30,531 nucleotides of DNA from JANYCG01 sp031365665 (lineage in GTDB: Bacteria; Pseudomonadota; Gammaproteobacteria; Burkholderiales; Burkholderiaceae_C). Shown one piece after another: positions 6,804 through 15,073 of this stretch (positions within the stretch are counted from its first letter, which is position 1; each line of letters opens with the position of its first letter). The stretch covers positions 1 through 30,531 of the forward strand of contig JANLYO010000192.1 of the NCBI GenBank assembly GCA_031365665.1, read 5' to 3'. A model generated the notes under the pieces. It was given only the letters and a program-made list of their open reading frames with translations, made no database searches and was not told the DNA's origin. The position numbers and the translations under genes were made by a program.

Positions 6804-6833
6804 GAGGCTCAGTCGCGCTGCAAGGCGCGCCTC
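6804..6833 (+). other. Stem-loop in the leader of the 71-residue gene
   Basis: GAGG (6804-6807) pairs with CCTC (6830-6833), and inside it CGCGC (6814-6818) pairs with GCGCG (6825-6829) around TGCAAG. It ends 20 bp before the ATG at 6854. The rest of the 6641-6853 gap contains the short repeat and nothing else that I recognise. Confidence 0.35.
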
Positions 6834-6853
6834 AACCCTGACAGGAGCCCTCC

Positions 6854-7069
6854 ATGCCGCAACACGCCACCATCACTGACCACGTCACCTACCGGCCCGG
6901 CGACGGCGCGCTACAGGTCATACCGCTGGGTGCGGTCGAGGTTGACCTGACAGACGACAGCGCCACGCTCAGCTGGTCGGAAGAAAACGGCGCGGCCGGG
7001 CTGACGGCCATCCCCCTGACGCAGTACAAAGAGTACGTGCGCCAGAAGCGAATCAAGGTCGTCAAGTAA
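6854..7069 (+). CDS. Small hypothetical protein, 71 residues
   Basis: Not recognised. It is an acidic-to-neutral small protein with two beta-like stretches (VTYRPGDGALQVIPLGAVEVDL and SATLSWSEENGAAGLTAIPL) and a basic C-terminal tail (YKEYVRQKRIKVVK). It has no signal peptide, membrane segment or cysteine. The start is supported by AGGAG at 6842-6846, seven bases before the ATG. Normal G+C and codon use suggest a genuine native gene. It lies alone between the toxin-antitoxin pair and the convergent ldhA gene, so context gives no functional hint. Confidence 0.6.
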   Translation: MPQHATITDHVTYRPGDGALQVIPLGAVEVDLTDDSATLSWSEENGAAGLTAIPLTQYKEYVRQKRIKVVK

Positions 7070-7110
7070 GTAGCAAGCAGCGCAACAACGCGTCGCGCTG
7101 GTTGAAGAGG

Positions 7111-8103
7111 CTAAGGGCCCACTGGGTATTTGGGCTGCCCCGTCGCAGCAAACGCATCCAGATTGGCCAGCGTGGTACTGGCAATGGCGGCCAGCGCGTC
7201 TTCGGTAAAGAAGCCCTGGTGCCCGGTGACCACCACATTGGGGAAGGTGAGCAACCGGGCGAACACGTCGTCTTGGATGCCTGCGCCAGAGAGATCGCGA
7301 AAAAACAGGCCGCCCTCTTCCTCATAAACGTCCAGCCCCAGGCTGCCCAGCGTGCCGGCCTTGAGCGCATCGATGGCAGCCTGGGTGTCTATCACCGCGC
7401 CGCGGCTGGTGTTGAGCAGCATGGCGCCGCGCTTCATGCCGGCAAAGGCGGCGGCGTTGATCAGGTGGTGGGTGTGGGGGGTGAGCGGGCAATGCAGGCT
7501 GACCACATCGCTGCGGGCCAGCAGCTCGGGCAGGGGCACATACTGCACGCCCATGGCCACGCAGGCCGGGTTGGGCATCGGGTCAGCCGCCAGCAGCGTG
7601 CAGCCAAAGCCGGTCATCAGCTGGCAAAACGTCTGGCCAATGCGGCCGGTGCCCACAATGCCAACCGTGCGGCCATGCACGTCAAAGCCCAGCAAGCCGT
7701 CCAGCGCAAAGTTGCCCTCACGTACGCGGGCATGGGCACGGTGGATCTTGCGGTTCAGCGTGAGCAGCAGCGCCAACGTGTGCTCGGCCACGGCATGGGG
7801 CGAATACTCGGGCACGCGGCCCACGGCCATACCCAGTTCTTGCGCGGCCACCAGGTCGACCTGGTTAAAACCCGCACAGCGCAGCACCACCAGCCGCACG
7901 CCCAGGGCTTTGAGGCCCTGCAGCACCTTGCGGTCGAGCTGGTCGTTGACAAACGCGCACACCGCGTCTGCCCCCGCGGCAGTGGCTACGGTGCTGGCGT
8001 CGAGCCGCGCTTCCAGAAAGCTGAAGGTGTGTGCCGCAAAGCCCGGGCTGCGCTCCAGCGCCTGGCGGTCGTAAAGGCGGGTGCTGTAAACATGGACTTT
8101 CAT
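7111..8103 (-). CDS. ldhA: D-lactate dehydrogenase (fermentative, NAD-dependent)
   Basis: A 330-residue D-2-hydroxyacid dehydrogenase that would reduce pyruvate to D-lactate with NADH. It is close in length and pattern to E. coli LdhA. The NAD-binding loop is GIVGTGRIGQ (148-157). The catalytic trio is R234 (NTSRGA), E263 (DVYEEEGGLFF) and H295 (TGHQGFF), almost the same numbering as E. coli R235/E264/H296. The LFFRDLSGAGIQDDVFARLL segment is specific to the LdhA branch rather than to SerA or glyoxylate reductases. Start at 8103 (MKVHVYSTRLYD) is preferred over an upstream in-frame start because an AGGGGC ribosome site precedes it. It is divergent from udk. It suggests a capacity for mixed-acid or micro-oxic metabolism. 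Confidence 0.9.
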   Translation of the reverse strand: MKVHVYSTRLYDRQALERSPGFAAHTFSFLEARLDASTVATAAGADAVCAFVNDQLDRKVLQGLKALGVRLVVLRCAGFNQVDLVAAQELGMAVGRVPEYSPHAVAEHTLALLLTLNRKIHRAHARVREGNFALDGLLGFDVHGRTVGIVGTGRIGQTFCQLMTGFGCTLLAADPMPNPACVAMGVQYVPLPELLARSDVVSLHCPLTPHTHHLINAAAFAGMKRGAMLLNTSRGAVIDTQAAIDALKAGTLGSLGLDVYEEEGGLFFRDLSGAGIQDDVFARLLTFPNVVVTGHQGFFTEDALAAIASTTLANLDAFAATGQPKYPVGP

Positions 8104-8186
8104 GTCAGCCCCTATGGTGTTTTTTGTTTGAAGCCATTGGCCCCCCTGGTTGCTAACATCGTGCATAAGCTAACACGGGCACTTGC

Positions 8187-8822
8187 ATGAGCCACCCAAC
8201 CCCCAAACCCTTCGTGATCGGCGTAGCCGGCGGCAGCGGCAGCGGCAAATCGACGGTTACGCGCCAGGTGCTGGCATCCATCGGGCCGCAAATGGCTTCG
8301 GTGGTGTTTCAGGACGATTACTACTGCGACCAAAGCCATTTGTCGCCCAAGGCGCGTCGCAAAACCAATTATGACCATCCGCAAGCGTTTGACTGGCCCT
8401 TGCTGGTGCAGCACTTGCAAACTTTGTGCCGTGGCGAACCCATCGAAATGCCGACCTACGATTTTTCGCAGGACAACCGCGCCGCCCTAACCACCACCGT
8501 CAAGCCCTCGCCGGTGATTGTGGTCGAGGGCCTGTTTGCACTGTATGACGCTGACCTGCGCGACATGATGTCGCTGAAGATTTTTGTCGACACCGCACCC
8601 GACGTGCGCTTTATTCGCCGCCTACAACGTGACATTGCCGAGCGGGGTCGCAGCACAGAGAGCGTCATCACCCAATACATGGACACCGTGCGCCCCATGC
8701 ACAAGCAGTTTATTGAGCCCACCAAGCGCCACGCCGATGTGATCTTGCCGCACGGCGCCAATGGCCCGGCGGTCGACATGATCACCACCAAGGTTGTCAC
8801 CCTGATACGTGACCTCGCCTGA
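8187..8822 (+). CDS. udk: Uridine kinase
   Basis: A 211-residue P-loop kinase that phosphorylates uridine and cytidine to UMP and CMP in pyrimidine salvage. The P-loop is GGSGSGKST (15-23). Family motifs follow: FQDDYYCD, TNYDHPQAFDW, MPTYDFSQDNR, VIVVEGLFALYD, FVDTAPDVRFIRRLQRDIAERGRS and PMHKQFIEPTKRHADVILP. The length equals that of E. coli Udk (213). It is transcribed divergently from ldhA across an 83-bp gap and is convergent with the next gene. No operon partner is visible. Confidence 0.96.
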   Translation: MSHPTPKPFVIGVAGGSGSGKSTVTRQVLASIGPQMASVVFQDDYYCDQSHLSPKARRKTNYDHPQAFDWPLLVQHLQTLCRGEPIEMPTYDFSQDNRAALTTTVKPSPVIVVEGLFALYDADLRDMMSLKIFVDTAPDVRFIRRLQRDIAERGRSTESVITQYMDTVRPMHKQFIEPTKRHADVILPHGANGPAVDMITTKVVTLIRDLA

Positions 8823-8938
8823 CGGTAGTCACCCAGGCCCCAGCCGACCTGTCTGGCGTTGGAGTGCCTCGGCCCGCCCCGCCCTTCGCTGAACGGTTGC
8901 GCGCAGTGCACCAATGGGGCACCAACAGCAAGACTGCG

Positions 8939-10171
8939 CTACCCCAAGGCCTGCTCAAAATCCGCCAGCAAATCGGCCGTGTCTTCCAGCCCCACCGAGA
9001 AGCGGATCAGCCCTTCAGAAATGCCCATCTTCTGCCGGTTCTGCAAACCCATTTCCCAAAAGATGGTGGGCGCCACGGGGATAACCAAGCTGCGGGTGTC
9101 GCCCAGGCCGGTGGCGACCACGGGGAGTTTCAGGCGGTTCACAAACCGCAGGCAGGCGGCTTCATCGCCCACTTCAAAGGCCAACAACCACGAACCGGCC
9201 TTGAAGTGCTGCTTGGCAAAGGCGTGTTGCGGGTGCGATTCAAGCATCGGGTAAAACACCCGTTGTACGGCGGTATGGGATTCAAGGTACCCCGCCAGCT
9301 CCAGCGCCGTGTTGCTAGTTTGGGTGCAACGCAGCGCCAGCGTTTCAGCGCCCACACTGATCTGGTGGGCGTGTTCGGAGCTGAGTGTGCCGCCCATGTC
9401 GCGCAGGCCTTTTTTGCGCACTTGCTGCAGGCCCCAGCCTTTGGGGTCGCCGGTGCGGTAGTTGGCAAAAATATTGGGGTAGGCAGACCAGTCGAACACG
9501 CCGGTATCGGTAACCGCACCACCCAGCGCCGCACCGTGGCCGGCGATGGTTTTGGTGAGTGAATTGATGACCAAACCGGCACCCACGGTTTTGGGCAAAA
9601 ACAGCCAGGGCGAAGTGATGGTGTTGTCCACAATGTAGAGCAGGCCGTGCTGTTTGCACAGCGCGCCTATGCCCGCCAAATCGGGCACCTGGGTGGCCGG
9701 GTTGGCGATGGTTTCAACAAACACCATGCGGGTGTTGGGCTTGATGGCGGCCGCCACGGCATCGGCTTGGGTGGCGTCGACCATGCTGATCTCGATGCCC
9801 AATTCGCGCAAGGTGCCCCACAAGGAGTTGGTGTTGCCAAACACGTACTGGCTGCTGACGAGGTGGTCGCCAGCCTTCAGCAGCGTGAGCGTCATCGCGG
9901 TGATCGCCGCCATGCCCGTGGCGAAACTGACGCTGCCGATGCCCTGCTCCATCTGCGTCACGCGCGCCTCCAGCGCCGCCGTGGTGGGTGTGCCCTGGCG
10001 CGCGTAGTTGAAGCCGCCTTTGACGGTGCCCTGGAACACACCGATCAGCTCTTCGACCGTTTCGTAGCCGTATTGCACCGACGTGTGAATCGGCTTGTGG
10101 ATGCCGCCGTGCTCCACACCAAACTGGATGTCGGCGTGCACGTTGGCAGTGGTGAATCCGGGTTGCGTCAT
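8939..10171 (-). CDS. Cys/Met-metabolism PLP-dependent enzyme (cystathionine gamma-synthase/O-acetylhomoserine sulfhydrylase family)
   Basis: A 410-residue fold-type I PLP enzyme of the transsulfuration family. The PLP-binding lysine is K207 in NSLTKTIAGHG, with D182 (IVDNTITSPWL) contacting the pyridine nitrogen. Other family blocks are YARQGTPTTAALE, the FATGMAAI glycine-rich loop, MVFVETIANPATQVPDL and LPVVATGLGDTRSLVIPVAPT. Members add or remove sulfur on homoserine esters or cystathionine; I cannot pick the exact substrate from the sequence. The ATG at 10171 is chosen because the fold starts soon after (NVHADIQFGVEHGGIHKPIHTS). It lies 34 bp behind lolD on the same strand, so it may be co-transcribed with lolCD, although no functional link is obvious. 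Confidence 0.88.
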   Translation of the reverse strand: MTQPGFTTANVHADIQFGVEHGGIHKPIHTSVQYGYETVEELIGVFQGTVKGGFNYARQGTPTTAALEARVTQMEQGIGSVSFATGMAAITAMTLTLLKAGDHLVSSQYVFGNTNSLWGTLRELGIEISMVDATQADAVAAAIKPNTRMVFVETIANPATQVPDLAGIGALCKQHGLLYIVDNTITSPWLFLPKTVGAGLVINSLTKTIAGHGAALGGAVTDTGVFDWSAYPNIFANYRTGDPKGWGLQQVRKKGLRDMGGTLSSEHAHQISVGAETLALRCTQTSNTALELAGYLESHTAVQRVFYPMLESHPQHAFAKQHFKAGSWLLAFEVGDEAACLRFVNRLKLPVVATGLGDTRSLVIPVAPTIFWEMGLQNRQKMGISEGLIRFSVGLEDTADLLADFEQALG

Positions 10172-10205
10172 GTGCTGAATATAACGAATTGTCAAAAAGG
10201 AAACA

Positions 10206-10958
10206 TCAGTCAAAACCAGCCAGCCGGCCCAGGTCCAGGCGCAACTGGCGCTGGCAACGCGCTGCCAGCGTGTGGTCGTGGGTGACGACAACAAAGGCGG
10301 TGCCCTGGTCGCGCGCGAGTTGCATCATCAGTTCAAACACGGCGTCTGCGGTGGCGCGGTCAAGGTTGCCGGTGGGTTCGTCGGCCAGCACACACGCCGG
10401 GCGCGTCACCAGCGCGCGGGCAATGGCAACGCGCTGGCGCTCGCCGCCCGACAATTCTGCCGGGCGATGCGCCAGGCGTCCAGTCAGGCCCACATGGGCC
10501 AGCATTTTGGCCGCTTCCTGGGCGCATTCTGCCCGCGGCATGCGCCTGATCCACAGCGGCATGGCCACATTGTCAAGGGCCGTGAACTCGGGCAACAAAT
10601 GGTGGAACTGGTAGACAAAGCCGAGGTTCAGGTTGCGCAATTTTCCCTGGGCGGCCGCATCAAGCTGGCTCAAATCCTGGCCCTTGATCTCAACCGTGCC
10701 ACTGGTCGGCGCGTCCAGCCCGCCAAGCAGGTGCAGCAGGGTGCTTTTGCCAGAGCCCGAAGCGCCAACGATGGCCAGGGTTTCACCCGCATGCACTTGA
10801 ATGTCAACACCCTGAAGCACCGTGACGTCGAGCGGGCCTTCGGTGAAACGTTTGCTTAAACCCCTTGCACCAAGGACCACTTCCGTTCGGGCAAACCCTT
10901 GGACATGCTCAGGGCGAACGGTACTGACCGATCCCTCAATTGCCAATGCATCATTCAT
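10206..10958 (-). CDS. lolD: Lipoprotein-releasing system ATP-binding protein LolD
   Basis: A 250-residue ABC ATPase of the LolCDE complex, which extracts lipoproteins from the inner membrane and passes them to LolA. Motifs: Walker A GASGSGKST (65-73), Q-loop VYQFHHLLPEFTALDNVAMPL (the FHHLLPEFTALENV-type segment is a LolD hallmark), signature LSGGERQRVAIARAL (from 169) and Walker B VLADEPTGNLD (190-200). An extra ~30 residues precede the domain compared with E. coli LolD (233). The start codon overlaps the lolC stop by 8 bp (10951-10958), implying coupled translation. An assignment to MacB-type ATPases is less likely given the adjacent LolC. Confidence 0.94.
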   Translation of the reverse strand: MNDALAIEGSVSTVRPEHVQGFARTEVVLGARGLSKRFTEGPLDVTVLQGVDIQVHAGETLAIVGASGSGKSTLLHLLGGLDAPTSGTVEIKGQDLSQLDAAAQGKLRNLNLGFVYQFHHLLPEFTALDNVAMPLWIRRMPRAECAQEAAKMLAHVGLTGRLAHRPAELSGGERQRVAIARALVTRPACVLADEPTGNLDRATADAVFELMMQLARDQGTAFVVVTHDHTLAARCQRQLRLDLGRLAGFD

Positions 10959-12219
10959 AACGCAAAGCCTCGGCCGGATTGACGCGGCTGGCGTGCCAGC
11001 TAGGGTAAATTGTCGCCACAAAGGCCAGCAGCAGCGAAATCACGGCAATCGGCAAGATGTCGGCCTGCTGCGGGTCGCTGGGCATGCGGCTGATCAGGTA
11101 AATGTCTTTGGGCAGAAAATTTGCAGAGAGCAGGCTCTCCAATGCGGGCACGATCACGTCGATGTTGTAGGCCACTCCCAGGCCCAGCAGCAGCCCGGCC
11201 AGCGTGCCGATCACCCCCACCATCGCGCCTTGCACGACAAAGATGCCCATGATGCTGCGCGGGCTGGCCCCCAACGTGCGCAGGATGGCGATGTCGGCGC
11301 GTTTGTCGGTCACCGTCATCACCAGGGTGCTCACCAGGTTAAACGCCGCCACCGCCACGATGAGGGTGAGGATGATGAACATCATGCGTTTTTCCAGCTG
11401 CACGGCGGCAAACCAGGTGCGGTTTTGCCGCGTCCAGTCGCGGATCAAAAAGTTACCGGTCAGGGTGTTTCCCAGCTCGGCGGCCACCTCGCGGGCCTTG
11501 TGCAAATCACGCAGCTTCAGGCGGATGCCGGTCGGTCCTTCGAGCCGGAAGATGCGCGCGGCATCGTCCACATGCATCATCGCCAGGCCCGCGTCGTATT
11601 CGTAATGGCCCGAATCAAAGACGCCGACCACCGTCATCTGCTTCAGGCGCGGCACCACCCCGGCTGGCGTCACCTGGGCGCTTGGCGCTATCAGGGTAAT
11701 AGCGTCGCCCTCGCGCACTCCCATCTGGCGCGCCAGCTCTGCGCCCAGCACAATGCCAAACTGGCCAGGCACGAGCCGCGCCAACGTGGATTTTTTCAGG
11801 GCCTGCGCGAGGTCGGTCACCTCGGGCTCCAGCGCCGGGTCAATGCCCCGGATGATCGCGCCCTTCAGGTCTTCGCCGCGCCCAAGCAAACCCTGCGCGC
11901 CGATAAAGGGCGCCACGCCCAGCACCTGCGGGTTGGCACGCGCCTGCTTCAAGGTCAGCGCCAGGTCAGGCAAGGCGTCCCCATTGGGCGCAAACACCTC
12001 GACGTGTGAGATCACGCTCAACATGCGCGCGGTGACTTCTTTTTGAAACCCGTTCATCACGCTAAGCACAATGATCAGCGCCGCCACGCCCAGCGCAATG
12101 CCCAACATCGACACGCCGGAGATGAAGGATATGAAACCGTTGCGCCGTGTGCTGCGGCTGGCGCGGGTGTAGCGCCAACCGAGGAGGAGTTCGTAGGGAA
12201 TTTCTATGGGAAGCGGCAT
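10951..12219 (-). CDS. lolC: Lipoprotein-releasing system transmembrane protein LolC/LolE
   Basis: A 422-residue inner-membrane permease of the lipoprotein-sorting ABC transporter. The N-terminus has the family opening YELLLGWRYTRASRSTRRNGFISFIS, then the first membrane helix (~28-54), a large periplasmic domain, and three C-terminal helices. The FtsX/MacB-like block TDKRADIAILRTLGASPRSIMGIF lies between helices 2 and 3, and the protein ends PSWHASRVNPAEALRYE. A single permease gene accompanies lolD, as in many bacteria outside the enterics where one LolF-like protein replaces LolC plus LolE; whether a second permease exists elsewhere cannot be seen. It is divergent from the gene at 12282, with 62 bp between them. 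Confidence 0.94.
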   Translation of the reverse strand: MPLPIEIPYELLLGWRYTRASRSTRRNGFISFISGVSMLGIALGVAALIIVLSVMNGFQKEVTARMLSVISHVEVFAPNGDALPDLALTLKQARANPQVLGVAPFIGAQGLLGRGEDLKGAIIRGIDPALEPEVTDLAQALKKSTLARLVPGQFGIVLGAELARQMGVREGDAITLIAPSAQVTPAGVVPRLKQMTVVGVFDSGHYEYDAGLAMMHVDDAARIFRLEGPTGIRLKLRDLHKAREVAAELGNTLTGNFLIRDWTRQNRTWFAAVQLEKRMMFIILTLIVAVAAFNLVSTLVMTVTDKRADIAILRTLGASPRSIMGIFVVQGAMVGVIGTLAGLLLGLGVAYNIDVIVPALESLLSANFLPKDIYLISRMPSDPQQADILPIAVISLLLAFVATIYPSWHASRVNPAEALRYE

Positions 12220-12248
12220 GGGGCAAATGGAAGGTCGGGCGTCGGCAA

Positions 12249-12275
12249 TTGTCCACTAAGCCACTACCCGACAAT
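12249..12275 (+). promoter_or_regulatory. Putative promoter for the gene at 12282 (apparently leaderless)
   Basis: TTGTCC (12249-12254), a 15-bp spacer and GACAAT (12270-12275) end exactly 6 bp before the ATG at 12282, so transcription would begin at or next to the start codon. The same architecture occurs before the gene at 17780. The 15-bp spacer is shorter than the usual 17. Confidence 0.4.
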
Positions 12276-12281
12276 CGGCCC

Positions 12282-13262
12282 ATGCATCTGCTGATTCCCT
12301 TCGCCCACAACCCGTCGCCAGATTGCCAAACGGCGCTGGCCGGGCTCAAGTTGCCCAATTTGCAGCAACTGCTGGGCCAATTGACCGCCACGGTGGATGA
12401 CCGGGGAAGCCGGGACTCCCTCTCGCCGCCGCACGAGCGCGCTTTGGCTTCTGCACTCGGTTTGGCCGCACCAGGCGCCGCACCAAACGATGGTCTGCTG
12501 CCCTGGGGCGCGTGGCACGCGGCGCGCGCCGGGTTGGCCGCAGGTGAGTCAGCGTGGGCGGTGATCCACCCCTGCGTGTGGTCAGTACAAACCAAACACA
12601 TCACGATGGGCGACCCCGCCGCTTTGCAGCTTACAGACACTGATTCACAAGCGCTGATGGCAGCGATGGTGCCCTATTTCGCTCAAGACGGCATTCACTT
12701 GCACCACGACGCGCCTGGCCGCTGGCTGGCCTGTGGCGGGGTGTTTCGCGGCCTGGCGACGGCATCCATTGACCGCGTGGCCAGCCGCAATGTGGACGAC
12801 TGGTTGCCCAAAAGCGCTGCCGCCAAGAGCCTGCGCCGCTTGCAGCAGGAAATGCAGATGTTGCTTTACACCCATGCGCTGACCGAGGCGCGCGCAGAGG
12901 CGGGGAAGGCCGCCGTCAACTCTTTTTGGATGAGCGGCACCGGCTCCCTGCCCAGTGGCTTCGATGCGGCAACATCCGCCGACGCTTTCTCGCGCGTCGT
13001 GTGCCCAAGCGCTTTGCGCGACGCCGCGCTGGCAGAGAACTGGCCGGCCTGGGCTGACGCCTGGGCACAAATCGACACGACTGAATGCGCAGCGGCCCTG
13101 GCAGCTTTGAAGAATGGGCAAACCGTCCGCTTGACGCTGTGCGGCGATGCCCATGCGCACAGCTTACGCAGCCCAACACAGGGCGGCTGGGCCGGCTTGA
13201 TGCGCCGCTTCAAAGGCCGGGCCAGCCCCCAGACCCTGCTGGCGACGCTGGACGGATCATGA
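12282..13262 (+). CDS. Conserved hypothetical protein upstream of recJ
   Basis: A 326-residue protein of unknown function. It starts MHLLIPFAHNPSPDC, contains LSPPHERALA, LLPWGAWHAA, a WAVIHPCVW stretch, HITMGDPAAL and a FWMSGTGSLP segment, and ends before a short RFKGRASPQ. The ITMGDPAAL and SFWMSGTG blocks are reminiscent of a protein family linked with phosphoglycerate mutase-like names in Burkholderiales, which I recall only loosely. No membrane helix or signal peptide is visible. Start 12282 is chosen over upstream in-frame starts because those would lie inside the divergent lolC gene, and because the promoter-like sequence ends 6 bp before it. Its stop overlaps the recJ ATG (ATGA, 13259-13262), so the two are probably co-expressed. 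Confidence 0.8.
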   Translation: MHLLIPFAHNPSPDCQTALAGLKLPNLQQLLGQLTATVDDRGSRDSLSPPHERALASALGLAAPGAAPNDGLLPWGAWHAARAGLAAGESAWAVIHPCVWSVQTKHITMGDPAALQLTDTDSQALMAAMVPYFAQDGIHLHHDAPGRWLACGGVFRGLATASIDRVASRNVDDWLPKSAAAKSLRRLQQEMQMLLYTHALTEARAEAGKAAVNSFWMSGTGSLPSGFDAATSADAFSRVVCPSALRDAALAENWPAWADAWAQIDTTECAAALAALKNGQTVRLTLCGDAHAHSLRSPTQGGWAGLMRRFKGRASPQTLLATLDGS

Positions 13263-15073
13263 AACTGGTTGCCCGGGAAGTCCCCCCCCGTGCCGCCTGG
13301 GCGCTGGAGCAAGCAGGCGTGCACCCGCTCCTGGCGCGGCTTTTCGCCGCGCGCGGCGTGGGCAGCAAAGCCGAGTTGGACGACGGCCTGGCCCTGCTCT
13401 TGCCGCCCGCATCGATGCACGGCACTTTGGAGGCCGCCGTATTGCTGGCCGATGCCATTGCCGCCGGCAAAAAGCTGTGCATCGTGGCGGATTACGACTG
13501 TGACGGCGCCACCGCCTGCGCCGTAGGGCTTCGCGGCTTGCGCCTGCTGGGGGCACAACACGCCAGCTACATCGTGCCTGACCGCGTGGTTGATGGTTAC
13601 GGCCTGACCGCCCCGATCGCCGAACGCGTCAAGGCCAGCGGCGCAGACGTGTTGATCACCGTCGACAACGGCATTGCCAGCTTTGAAGGCGTCGCCCGCG
13701 CGCGCGCGCTGGGCCTGGCCGTGCTGGTGACGGACCACCATTTGCCGGCGTCTGTCAATGGCCAGATCGAGCTGCCAAACGCCCATGTGATCGTCAACCC
13801 CAACCAACCGGCTTGCGGGTTTGAGAGCAAATCCATCGCCGGCGTGGGCGTGATGTTTTATGTGCTGATGGCGCTGCGTGCCGAGTTACGCAAGCGGGGG
13901 GTCTTTAGCAATCTGGCCGCTGCGACGGGCCGCCCCGAGCAAGGCACGGCCCCTTTGGGGGGCAGCGCAGCACACGAGGTGACAAGCGTGGGGGTGCAAG
14001 TCACCCAGCCCAAATTGGATGCGCTCTTGCCGCTGGTCGCTCTAGGCACCGTCGCCGACGTGGTGAAACTCGACGCCAACAACCGTCGCCTCGTCGCGCA
14101 AGGCCTCAAACGCATCAGAAGCCATGCCATGCAAGCAGGCGTCGCTGCGCTTTTCACAGCCAGCGGCAGAAAATCAGAAGCCGCGACAACCTTCGATTTT
14201 GGCTTCGCGCTGGGCCCGCGCATCAATGCGGCGGGGCGTTTGGCCGACATGACGCTGGGCATCGAATGCCTGCTCACCGACGACGCCGCGCGCGCCACAG
14301 AACTGGCCAAAACGCTCGACGCCATCAACCGTGAGCGCCGCGACATTGAAGGCGGCATGCGGGATCAGGCACTTTTGATCGCCGAGGCTTTGGTCGATGA
14401 ATCCACGGAGCCGCCGCCTGCGCTGTGTGTGTTCGACGCGAGTTTCCACGAAGGCGTGGTGGGCATCGTGGCTTCGCGGTTGAAAGACAAAATGCACCGC
14501 CCGGCCTTTGTCTTTGCGCAAAGCCGCGCGCCAGGCAAAGAACACGAACTCAAAGGCTCGGGCCGCTCGATTGCCGGCTTTCATTTGCGCGACGCGCTGG
14601 ATCTGGTGGCCAAGCGCCATCCGGGCGTGTTGCTGCGGTTTGGCGGGCATGCGATGGCGGCGGGCTGCACCGTGCACGTGGATCAGCTGACGCAGTTTGA
14701 AGCGGGCCTGGCGCAGGTGGCCCGCGAATGGCTGGACGCCGCCACCTTGACGCGCCGGATGGACACCGACGGCCCCCTGGATCCGCAATACCGCCGTGCG
14801 GACATGGTCGACACCCTGCACCACGAGGTCTGGGGCCAGGGTTTTGCAGCGCCAGTTTTCAGTGAAGAGTTGGAGGTGGTGTCGCAGCGCCTCGTGGGTG
14901 AAAAACACCTGGCGCTCAAGCTCAAACACCAAGGCCAGCCGGTGGACGGCATTTGGTTTGGCCACACCCAGCCGCTGCCGCCACGCGCCACGCTGGCCTT
15001 CAGGCTGGATGCCGACGAGTGGAATGGCGTGCGAAGGGTTCGATTTTTGGTGGAAGGTGAAAGTCTTAATTGA
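13259..15073 (+). CDS. recJ: Single-stranded-DNA-specific 5'-3' exonuclease RecJ
   Basis: A 604-residue DHH-family nuclease used in recombination, mismatch and base-excision repair. Catalytic motifs in order: D78-YDCDG (motif I), V135-DNG (II), D159-HH (III), G263-TVADVVKLD (IV), then GPRINAAGRL (319-328), the DHHA1 segment HEGVVGIVASRLK, GSGRSI and FGGHAMAAG. The C-terminal domain follows. ATG 13259 overlaps the previous stop. It is about 27 residues longer than E. coli RecJ (577), and the extra residues lie around 218-249, between ALRAELRKRGVF and LDALLPLVALGTVADV, in a low-complexity segment. The DNA for that segment resembles an intergenic repeat. All catalytic residues are intact, so the enzyme should be active. 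Confidence 0.96.
   Translation: MKLVAREVPPRAAWALEQAGVHPLLARLFAARGVGSKAELDDGLALLLPPASMHGTLEAAVLLADAIAAGKKLCIVADYDCDGATACAVGLRGLRLLGAQHASYIVPDRVVDGYGLTAPIAERVKASGADVLITVDNGIASFEGVARARALGLAVLVTDHHLPASVNGQIELPNAHVIVNPNQPACGFESKSIAGVGVMFYVLMALRAELRKRGVFSNLAAATGRPEQGTAPLGGSAAHEVTSVGVQVTQPKLDALLPLVALGTVADVVKLDANNRRLVAQGLKRIRSHAMQAGVAALFTASGRKSEAATTFDFGFALGPRINAAGRLADMTLGIECLLTDDAARATELAKTLDAINRERRDIEGGMRDQALLIAEALVDESTEPPPALCVFDASFHEGVVGIVASRLKDKMHRPAFVFAQSRAPGKEHELKGSGRSIAGFHLRDALDLVAKRHPGVLLRFGGHAMAAGCTVHVDQLTQFEAGLAQVAREWLDAATLTRRMDTDGPLDPQYRRADMVDTLHHEVWGQGFAAPVFSEELEVVSQRLVGEKHLALKLKHQGQPVDGIWFGHTQPLPPRATLAFRLDADEWNGVRRVRFLVEGESLN
13910..14008 (+). repeat. Repeat-like in-frame insertion inside recJ
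   Basis: The DNA encoding RecJ residues ~218-249 contains GCCCC-TTT-GGGG (from 13949), a GGGGGGCAGCGCAGCACACG tract, and inverted arms GGTGAC (13978-13983) and GTCACC (14000-14005) around AAGCGTGGGGG. From memory, the order CCCC..GGGG-CAGCG-GCACACGAGGTGA-GCGTGGGGG is that of an abundant Comamonadaceae intergenic element. Compared with E. coli RecJ, roughly 27 residues are extra here and the frame is preserved. The exact edges are uncertain. Confidence 0.55.

Noticed and set aside
7102..8190. Long plus-strand open frame (362 codons) opposite ldhA
   Set aside because: It is antisense to a fully motif-supported LdhA; the translation is His/Gln/Ala/Gly-rich, typical of a shadow frame in G+C-rich DNA, with no recognisable domain.
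10172..10205. SAM or other methionine riboswitch before the PLP enzyme gene
   Set aside because: The gap to lolD is only 34 bp, too short for any known aptamer.
10822..12009. Long plus-strand open frame (395 codons) opposite lolC
   Set aside because: Antisense shadow of LolC, which has clear family motifs; composition is low-complexity His/Gln/Arg-rich.
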